Below are positions 1-6,914 of a stretch of 19,707 bases of DNA, piece after piece. Position 1 is the first letter of the stretch, and every line of letters begins with the position of its first letter. The notes beneath the pieces were generated by a model that ran no database searches, was not told the origin of the DNA, and saw nothing but the letters and a program-made list of their open reading frames with translations. The translations under genes were made by a program, and so were the position numbers. Origin of the DNA: Isotricha intestinalis (lineage: Eukaryota; Ciliophora; Litostomatea; Vestibuliferida; Isotrichidae); contig JAJJLU010004052.1 of the NCBI GenBank assembly GCA_023807065.1, forward strand, positions 1 through 19,707, read 5' to 3'.

Positions 1-71
1 TTAGTAAATCTAATTATAAAATTTCAAGTAAATCAAATTCCAAAAGTCAAAATAAAACAAGTGAAAATTAA
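1..71 (+). CDS. 3' end of an upstream gene (partial, Ser/Lys/Asn-rich tail)
   Basis: From base 3, frame 3 reads 22 sense codons and then TAA at 69-71. The residues are dominated by Ser, Lys and Asn, with repeated S-K and S-x-S steps and codon choices (AGT, TCA, AAA, AAT, CAA) like those of the real genes here. The other open frame at this edge gives an Ile/Val/Phe-rich string more typical of non-coding AT-rich DNA. I infer the C-terminus of a protein whose body lies left of the window. The tail is low complexity, so no function can be proposed. The chief doubt is its length, because a short open frame can occur by chance. Confidence 0.42.
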   Translation, partial: SKSNYKISSKSNSKSQNKTSEN

Positions 72-567
72 AAAAAAATATATAGTAAATTTATTTTCAA
101 ATTTTATAAAATTTAAATAATTTATTTATTTTAAATTTGGTCAACTACAACAATTCTTTTTATTTATTTTTCACTTATAAACTTTATTACAAATCAACTA
201 ATATATTCTATTGATGAATTATTTCTTATTATAAATTAAAGGATATAGAGATTTTTTATTTCATTTTTTAAATAATTTTATTCTTTCTTGATCTCATAAC
301 AAATTAATTATCATTTTTTTTATTTTCATTTTCTATTTAAATTTTTGTTCTTCTTTTAAATTAGATTATGAAATATATTTAATTTTATAAAAAAAAACAT
401 AAACTTAAAAGAAAATAATATATATATTTATTTATATAAATGAAAATTACTTTATTGTTTATTAAATTGTTGAAAAATAAAAGTATCATCCTTATTCAAT
501 TCTATTTTAGTTCTGCATTTATTATAATAATTTTTATTTTTTAAATTAGTTTTTAATTAATTTTTTA
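72..567. other. intergenic AT-rich spacer before the coiled-coil gene
   Basis: This stretch is almost all A/T, with long T and A runs and no convincing gene. It probably holds the 3' UTR of the gene ending at 71 and the promoter/5' UTR of the gene starting at 568. A 34-codon ORF at 440-544 on the plus strand starts with ATG, is hydrophobic (Ile/Phe-rich) and ends 23 bases before the next start. I regard it as a chance ORF or at most an upstream ORF. The slightly less AT-biased patch near 487-515 is the only local compositional feature. Confidence 0.5.
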
Positions 568-3186
568 ATGTCTGAAAATTTTTCTTTTGAAGATAATGAT
601 AATAATTTAAATTTTGAAACTAACCAATTTAATGATAATAATAATATTGAAGAAAGTAATGAAAATCTTTCAGAAATAAATAATAATAATTTGAATATTT
701 ATAATGATAATTATTTCATGATTGAAAAAATAAAAAATGACTACGAAAAATTATTAAATGAAAAAAATGAAAATATTTCTAATTTTATTAATGATTTAGC
801 AAATGAAAATACAAATTTAAAAGAAGAAAATTTTAAATTAAATAAAGAAAAAAATGAAATGGAAAATAAAATTTTAATTTATGAAAAAACTTATCCAATT
901 ATTTCAGAAAATTATTTTGAAAATAATGAAAATGAAATAAAAGAAAAATTAAAAGAATTAGAAAATAAATATAATGAAGAAAAGAAAAATACAGAAAATA
1001 ATTTTTCAGAAATTAATAATAAATATATTACAAATAAAGAAGAAATTTCAAATGAGGAACTTGAAACAATTTTGAATGATTATCAAAAACAAATTTTAAA
1101 TTTAATGGAAATTAAATTTAATAAAGAAAAATCAAATATTATATTAAGTATACAAAATGAATTTTATAAAAAAGAAAAAGAAAATATTAAAATAATTTTA
1201 ATAAATGAAAAATTCAAATTATTAAATTTAATAAGAGATATAGAAAATAAATATGAAAAAGAAATATTGAATTTAAAAAACACAAAAAATAATATTTTTG
1301 AATCAAATTCTTATTTCATAAATAAAAACAAAATTTCAGAAGAAATAAAAAAAATAAATGATTTAACTTTTGAAAAAGAACAATTATTGTTAAATAATTA
1401 TTGTTTAAATAATAAAAACAAAGAATTATCAAATTTAATAGAAGAAATTAATTTAGAAAAAGAAAGAGTAAATAATTCAAATAATGAAATAGTAAATAAT
1501 TATAAAATGATATTAAAAGAAAAAAATATTTTAGAAAATAAATTAAATATAAGAATAAAAGAAAATCAAAATTTATTTAATCAAATAAATGAATTAAGAA
1601 AAGAAAATATAGATATAAAAAATAAATTAAATACAAATGATTTTAAAACACAAATTAATGAATCAAATTATAAAAAAGAAATAGAAATATTAAAAGAAAC
1701 AAATGAAATAATAAAAACAGAATTAAATAATATATTAAATAATAAAGATAATATTATAAATGAAATAACAAATAAAAAAAATGAATTAGAAGAAAACAAT
1801 GAAAAGATAAATAATGAATATAATTTAATAAAAACAGAATTTGATATTATAAAAGCAGAAAATATAAAATTAAAAAGTGATTTATATTCAAATAATATAA
1901 AAATAAAAAATATAGAAAATATGTCTTTATTATTAAAAGAAAAAAATGAAAAATATGAAAAAGAAAATAAAGATTATATAAATAATTATTCAAAAATAGA
2001 AAATGAATTAAAAGAATATAAAGAAAAAAATAAAAATTTAGAAGAAGAAAATTCAAAATTTAAAAATGAAAATGAAATAAATTCAAAAAATTTAATTGAA
2101 TTAAAATCAGCAAATGAAGGTTTATCTAAACAATTAAAATTAGTAAATGAATCTTTAAATCCAATTCAATTAAAACAAACTTCTCAAAATCAAGAAAAAC
2201 AATTTGAAGAAATTTTAACTAAAGTTAATCATGAAAATTCTTCTTTAAAAAATCAATTAGAAGAATTTTATTCTCAATTAGAAGAAAAACACAATTTAAT
2301 TAATCAAATTTATTCTAAATATAATTTATATGAAAATAAAACAATTAATTTTGAAAAAAAAAATATTCAAAATGAAGGAATTTATCTTTTAAAAATTATT
2401 GATTATGACATGCAAAATTTAGTTTCTGACGCAAATTCAGGAAAAAATTTAAAGGATAAATTAAATGAAAAAGAAAATGAAATTAATAATTTAAAAAATA
2501 AAATTTCTTCTTTAATTAAAATGAAAACTTCTTTTTTATCTAATAATTATACTTCAAATATTCAAAATTTAAGTTCAATTTCACAAATTCAATTATATGA
2601 AAAAGTAATTAAATATATTCATTATTTAAATATTATTCATGAATTACAAGAAATAAAAAATTCAATGAAATATGAAAATGAAATTAAAAATATATTAAAT
2701 TCAAATTTAAATAAAGAAGAAATAGATAAATTAAATTTAAATATAAATAATAAATTATCTGATTTAAATAATAATATAGATGAAATTAAAAAAAATATAG
2801 AAAATGATTCTGTTTATTTTGAACAAAGATTAAAAAATTTAATTAATATAGAAGAAATTAAAAAATGTATTAATGAAATACAAAAACAATATGAAAATAT
2901 TATTTCAAATTTATTTGAATCTTTTTTAACATATAATGCAAGTGATAAAGATACAGAAAATATAATTTTATTATTAAAAATTCCTGTCATTAATTATAAT
3001 AATATTATTGAAGATTCAATGGGAAAAATTGAAAATATTGTTAATTATATTAAAAATTGGTTTGAAGATATTAATCAAGAAATTGGAGATAAAGTTGATA
3101 ATGCTTTTGAAGCTGTTTTAAATTTAACTAATGTTAATTTTGATGATGATTATAAAAATAGTAATCAAAATAATTTTGGCTATTAA
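568..3186 (+). CDS. long coiled-coil protein, 872 aa, function unknown
   Basis: The first ~50 residues are acidic and Asn-rich. Residues about 52-690 are almost continuous heptad-like sequence of Lys, Glu, Asn, Leu and Ile with very few helix breakers, as expected of an extended coiled coil. The C-terminal ~100 residues are more mixed and include the only Trp (W831). Only two Cys are present (C279 and C767). There is no signal peptide or membrane segment. The composition fits a structural, tethering or cytoskeletal/centrosomal scaffold, but coiled coils attract weak matches to myosin tails, SMC proteins and golgins alike, so I assign no family. The start is the first ATG of the frame, after an A/T-only leader; the stop is TAA. 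The gene converges on the minus-strand gene ending at 3300, 113 bp away. Confidence 0.85.
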   Translation: MSENFSFEDNDNNLNFETNQFNDNNNIEESNENLSEINNNNLNIYNDNYFMIEKIKNDYEKLLNEKNENISNFINDLANENTNLKEENFKLNKEKNEMENKILIYEKTYPIISENYFENNENEIKEKLKELENKYNEEKKNTENNFSEINNKYITNKEEISNEELETILNDYQKQILNLMEIKFNKEKSNIILSIQNEFYKKEKENIKIILINEKFKLLNLIRDIENKYEKEILNLKNTKNNIFESNSYFINKNKISEEIKKINDLTFEKEQLLLNNYCLNNKNKELSNLIEEINLEKERVNNSNNEIVNNYKMILKEKNILENKLNIRIKENQNLFNQINELRKENIDIKNKLNTNDFKTQINESNYKKEIEILKETNEIIKTELNNILNNKDNIINEITNKKNELEENNEKINNEYNLIKTEFDIIKAENIKLKSDLYSNNIKIKNIENMSLLLKEKNEKYEKENKDYINNYSKIENELKEYKEKNKNLEEENSKFKNENEINSKNLIELKSANEGLSKQLKLVNESLNPIQLKQTSQNQEKQFEEILTKVNHENSSLKNQLEEFYSQLEEKHNLINQIYSKYNLYENKTINFEKKNIQNEGIYLLKIIDYDMQNLVSDANSGKNLKDKLNEKENEINNLKNKISSLIKMKTSFLSNNYTSNIQNLSSISQIQLYEKVIKYIHYLNIIHELQEIKNSMKYENEIKNILNSNLNKEEIDKLNLNINNKLSDLNNNIDEIKKNIENDSVYFEQRLKNLINIEEIKKCINEIQKQYENIISNLFESFLTYNASDKDTENIILLLKIPVINYNNIIEDSMGKIENIVNYIKNWFEDINQEIGDKVDNAFEAVLNLTNVNFDDDYKNSNQNNFGY

Positions 3187-3299
3187 ATCATTTATTTTTT
3201 TTAATTATTTACAGATATATTTGTATATATTTTTAAAATGTAAATTTAAAATTATATTTTAATTTTGAGTTTTTAAAATTTAAAATCAAAATAATCAAT

Positions 3300-4883
3300 T
3301 TAATTTTGAAAATCAAATCTTTCAATTTTATCAGGATAAATAAATTGGTTCATACTGACTAAAGTTTTATTAAAATTATTATTATTATTATTTTTATTTA
3401 TAAAACAATCCAAATCTCTATTTAAATTATTCAATGTATTATTATTTTTCATAAAAACTTTCCTCCTATAATCATTGACTTTTAATTTTTCATTTAAATT
3501 TTCTAAATCATTTTTAGCTGAATCAAGTTCATTTTTAATTTGAGTATTATCTATTTTTTTTTTTAAAGAATCACTTTTATTATCACTTATTTTATATAAA
3601 TAATTTATCATTTCTTCTAAATCTTTTAATCTATTATTTTCTATTTCATATTTATACATTTTATCATTTCTTAAAAAATTATTTGAATAATTTGTATTTT
3701 CAAATTCAGAAAACATTTGAGCTTTCAAATTTTTATTTTCTTCAATTATTCTTTTTTCATTTTCAGCATCACTTTTAATATTATTATTATAATAATTATT
3801 ATCATTATTATTATTATAATTATTATAATAATTTGGAGAATAATTTTCATTCAAATTGTTTGGATTTATATTTTGTTGTTGGTAAATTTGTTGATAATTA
3901 TTATTCCTATAATTATTATTTTGAGTTTCACTTTGTTCATGATAATTCTCCAAATTCTTTTTTATTAAAGATTGTTGAGGAAATACCTCATAACAATTTG
4001 GAAATGAATTTGTATATATATTATTTTGATTACTATTGAGATTATTATGTTGAGTTGATATCATATTATTTAAATCAGTATTTGATAATATATTATTTTT
4101 TGATTGATTATTTAAATTTAACTGATTATTTAAATTAACTAAATTAGATTGATTGTTTAAATTCAATTGATTAATTAGATTATTATCTGAATTAATTGGT
4201 GATTGATTAGATAAATATGCTGGTGATAAACTTGGAGATTGATTAGAAAAATAATTTTCATTATTATTATTTACATTATAAGCTTTATTAACATAATTAT
4301 AATTTTTCTTGAAATTATAATTGTTTATCATATTTTTATCAACATCTAACAATCTTTTAATAGGAAAATTAATTAATACTTCATCTTTTTTAAATAATAC
4401 ATTTCTAGAATCTAAAAATTCTGAAATTGGAACTTTATATTTTTGATAAAAAATAATATTTTTATTTTTTTTATTTTCTTCTTCAATAATTTTCTGTATT
4501 TGAGGTTTATTAATATTATTTGAAACAGTTTTTATTTCTTTTATTAATTTTTTACTATTATTTGAAATATTTGGTTTATTTTTTATTTGACCATATTTTT
4601 TATATTCTTCTTCTTTTTTTATTTTATCCATTTTTTTTTCATTTTCTAAATATCTATTTTCCCAATATTTATTTGTTGAAGAATAAGTTTTTGAAGTTTC
4701 TAAAATATTATTTTTTTTCTTCTCATATATTATTTCATTACTAAATTTATTTTCTTCAATATTATCTTTTGAAATTTCTTTCTTTAATTTATTTTTCTTT
4801 TCAAATCGATAATTATTTTTAGGAGTTAAAATATCTAATTTATCTAAAGTAAATTTATTATGATTAATTTTCTTATTAAGCAT
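3300..4883 (-). CDS. Asn/Gln-rich protein with SP motifs and C-terminal coiled coil, 527 aa
   Basis: I do not recognise a family. Residues 1-150 are basic and helical. They include the string KPNISNNSKKL at 103-113, which resembles a short 'KPxIxxxSxxL' motif I associate with many protist cytoskeletal or ciliary proteins; this is a weak resemblance. Residues 201-369 are low complexity. SNQSP occurs at 213-217 and 225-229, and NQLNLNNQS occurs exactly twice at 238-246 and 253-261. An Asn/Tyr tract fills 351-369. Three Ser-Pro sites (S216, S220, S228) and T20-Pro could be proline-directed kinase targets. Residues 376-470 look like a coiled coil. The low-complexity middle suggests a disordered, possibly condensate-forming scaffold. 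It lies head-to-tail with the RING gene, with 78 bp between that gene's stop and this start. Confidence 0.82.
   Translation of the reverse strand: MLNKKINHNKFTLDKLDILTPKNNYRFEKKNKLKKEISKDNIEENKFSNEIIYEKKKNNILETSKTYSSTNKYWENRYLENEKKMDKIKKEEEYKKYGQIKNKPNISNNSKKLIKEIKTVSNNINKPQIQKIIEEENKKNKNIIFYQKYKVPISEFLDSRNVLFKKDEVLINFPIKRLLDVDKNMINNYNFKKNYNYVNKAYNVNNNNENYFSNQSPSLSPAYLSNQSPINSDNNLINQLNLNNQSNLVNLNNQLNLNNQSKNNILSNTDLNNMISTQHNNLNSNQNNIYTNSFPNCYEVFPQQSLIKKNLENYHEQSETQNNNYRNNNYQQIYQQQNINPNNLNENYSPNYYNNYNNNNDNNYYNNNIKSDAENEKRIIEENKNLKAQMFSEFENTNYSNNFLRNDKMYKYEIENNRLKDLEEMINYLYKISDNKSDSLKKKIDNTQIKNELDSAKNDLENLNEKLKVNDYRRKVFMKNNNTLNNLNRDLDCFINKNNNNNNFNKTLVSMNQFIYPDKIERFDFQN
3777..3833 (-). repeat. 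ATT/AAT trinucleotide microsatellite coding an Asn/Tyr tract
   Basis: The plus strand reads as imperfect ATT/ATA triplets. On the coding (minus) strand these are AAT and TAT codons giving residues 351-369 of the 527-aa protein. It is a slippage-prone, in-frame microsatellite, so length variation between strains would change the protein without shifting frame. Confidence 0.85.
4101..4172 (-). repeat. in-frame duplication coding NQLNLNNQS twice
   Basis: Residues 238-246 and 253-261 of the 527-aa protein are identical nonamers with a 15-residue period. The DNA copies have diverged at several silent positions, so the peptide is better conserved than the DNA. The repeat sits next to a pair of SNQSP motifs (residues 213-217 and 225-229). 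Confidence 0.7.
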
Positions 4884-4961
4884 TTATATTATAATTTAAA
4901 TTTTTTCATAAAAAAATATTATATTATAATAAATAATTTAATCATACACCATATAATTCAT

Positions 4962-6755
4962 TTATTTTAAATATATTATTTGAATAATATTTCCTCTGCA
5001 AATAGGACATTTTTCTCTATTTATTTTTTTAATACATTCTTCACAAAACATATGTCTACAAGGAATAAAAAAAGTATTTTTATTGTTAAAATAGCAAATA
5101 GAACAAATTAAATCTTCATTGTTATCATCTGATATTTTCATATTAAGAATATTATTTAGATTTTTAAAAGTTTCATTTTCTAAAATTTTATTTGATTTAT
5201 ATTGTCTATAATATGTTATTATTGAACCTGAACATAAATTTTTTTTTATTTGATTTGCTGCTTGATAAAAATATACATATGATAATAAATTATTTTTTTT
5301 TGTTCCTATTCCATTATAATGTAATTTTGCTAAAAAATAAAAAAATGATGATGAAAAATCAGATAAATTTCCTTTTTTAAAAGGCAAATTAAATATATAA
5401 AAAATTTTCTTATTTGTCTTTTCCATTTTTTCTTCTGATATTTTTTTATGTTTAAAAAGCTTTTTTCTTATTTTAAAAATAAAAGAGTAGCATAATCTTC
5501 TATAAGAATGATTGTCTGTAATTTTATAAGCATATTTTATGTAAAAAAGACTTTTTTCTAAATTTTCTTTTAAATAGTAAATAAAGCCATAAACTAAATT
5601 AAATTCTATTATCGAATTTTTAGGGAAATTATTATTTAAAAAATCCTTTTTTTCAGAAGTAATAATTTTTTCCAAAAAATCATGAATTTCTTCAATATAA
5701 ATATCAAATTCTTTAAAAAATTCTTTGTTAACATTAAAATGTTTTAAAATAATTTTTTTCAAAAAAAAAAATTCTAAAAAAGAATAAATACCTCCAGTAG
5801 TAATGTCATTAATTAAGCAATTAAATAATATTAATAAATAATTAATATTTTTTCCTCCTTCAAAAAATGATAAATTATTATAATTTAAAAAAGCATCATA
5901 AAACCCAAAATAACATAAATAATTTCCATTTTCAAAACCTTCTTTAAATATATTTATTCCTTTTTCATATTCTCCAAAAGATTCAATTAAAAATTTCCCA
6001 TAATCAAAAAAAGATTTATAATAATTAAAACAATATAATAATTCAAATAAATTTCTTGCAATATTTTTATCTATTGATATTTCAAAACATGCTAATTTAT
6101 AAATAGCTTCTTTATTATTTTGAATCATTAAAGTATTTAAAATGGAAATTCCTTCTTTCTCTTTATTTTTAAATTGAATATTAATAATAGCATTAATTAA
6201 ATTAATATCAGAATTTAATATTTTATATTCATTACCATAAATTTTCATATAATTCATTAAACAATCAAATTTTTTTAAATCAGAATCTTCAATTTGAATA
6301 TGATAAGAAATATTTCTAAATAATTCTATTTTACCCATATAATTAATATAATTTTTTAAAGCTCTAAAAGGAGAATAAGCATAACATTTATATAAATAAT
6401 AGTTTTCTAAATTTTTATTTCTTTTTATATTGAATTTCTCACTTTCATATAAATGAATTTGATACATTTTATACATACTTAAAGAGTCAGAAGAAAAATC
6501 TGCATTTTTTTTATATATTTTATATGCTTTATTTAAATTTATTTTAGTATTGTTTAATCCATATTCATAATTCATTGCTTTTATAAATCTACTAAATTCA
6601 AAATTATTTGATTTAATTAAATAATTGTTTCTTAAGTTTTTACCAAATTTATTTAGTAATAAATCATCCCACTTTATTAATGGATTCTTCTTTTTTATTT
6701 TTTCTTCTATTTCTGGAATTATTGGATATATTTGTTCTTCATTTTTTTTTTTCAT
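4962..6755 (-). CDS. Sel1-like-repeat protein with C-terminal RING finger, putative E3 ubiquitin ligase, 597 aa
   Basis: The RING finger closes the protein with a clean C3HC4 set: C551, C554, C566, H568, C571, C574, C583, C586. Only 11 residues follow the last Cys. The core FIPCRH...CPICRG and the short hydrophobic tail resemble the RINGs of IAP proteins and MDM2, where the tail helps the RING dimerise and activate E2~ubiquitin. Upstream is a helical array. The clearest Sel1-type unit is about 470-503 (LxxLHYNGIGTKKNN...YxxAA). Looser units near 78-109 and 200-300 show the same Ala/Gly/Tyr pattern. Sel1 repeats normally form a protein-binding superhelix, so I infer substrate or partner binding by the array and ubiquitin transfer by the RING. 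No membrane segment is seen. The first ATG is used, the stop is TAA, and the gene is divergent from the VIT-vWA gene. Confidence 0.88.
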   Translation of the reverse strand: MKKKNEEQIYPIIPEIEEKIKKKNPLIKWDDLLLNKFGKNLRNNYLIKSNNFEFSRFIKAMNYEYGLNNTKINLNKAYKIYKKNADFSSDSLSMYKMYQIHLYESEKFNIKRNKNLENYYLYKCYAYSPFRALKNYINYMGKIELFRNISYHIQIEDSDLKKFDCLMNYMKIYGNEYKILNSDINLINAIINIQFKNKEKEGISILNTLMIQNNKEAIYKLACFEISIDKNIARNLFELLYCFNYYKSFFDYGKFLIESFGEYEKGINIFKEGFENGNYLCYFGFYDAFLNYNNLSFFEGGKNINYLLILFNCLINDITTGGIYSFLEFFFLKKIILKHFNVNKEFFKEFDIYIEEIHDFLEKIITSEKKDFLNNNFPKNSIIEFNLVYGFIYYLKENLEKSLFYIKYAYKITDNHSYRRLCYSFIFKIRKKLFKHKKISEEKMEKTNKKIFYIFNLPFKKGNLSDFSSSFFYFLAKLHYNGIGTKKNNLLSYVYFYQAANQIKKNLCSGSIITYYRQYKSNKILENETFKNLNNILNMKISDDNNEDLICSICYFNNKNTFFIPCRHMFCEECIKKINREKCPICRGNIIQIIYLK

Positions 6756-6914
6756 TTTAATATTTTAATTTTATTTTTTTGAAAATTAGATTATCAATTT
6801 ATTAATTAATATATAAAAAAAAGATGATAAATGTATGAAAAATAAACAAAAAAATTAAGAAGAAAAATAAATTAATTATATTAAAAAAATCCAAATAAAG
6901 AATATAATAAAAAA
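6756..6914. promoter_or_regulatory. divergent promoter region between Sel1-RING and VIT-vWA genes
   Basis: The two start codons face away from each other across 159 bp of nearly pure A/T, so both promoters and 5' UTRs must lie here or overlap the genes. Long A runs lie directly before each ATG on its coding strand. No specific element can be named. Confidence 0.5.

Noticed and set aside
440..544. 34-codon hydrophobic ORF just upstream of the coiled-coil gene
   Set aside because: It is Ile/Phe-rich like other chance frames in T-rich DNA here, with no domain or clear coding bias. It could at most be an upstream ORF.
568..3186. Myosin, SMC or golgin assignment for the coiled-coil protein
   Set aside because: There is no motor, ATPase or GRIP domain. 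Similarity would rest on heptads and composition alone.
4889..4909. Six-codon upstream ORF (MKKFKL) before the 527-aa gene on the minus strand
   Set aside because: A short ATG-to-TAA run this size is expected by chance in A/T DNA, and there is no evidence that it is in the transcript.
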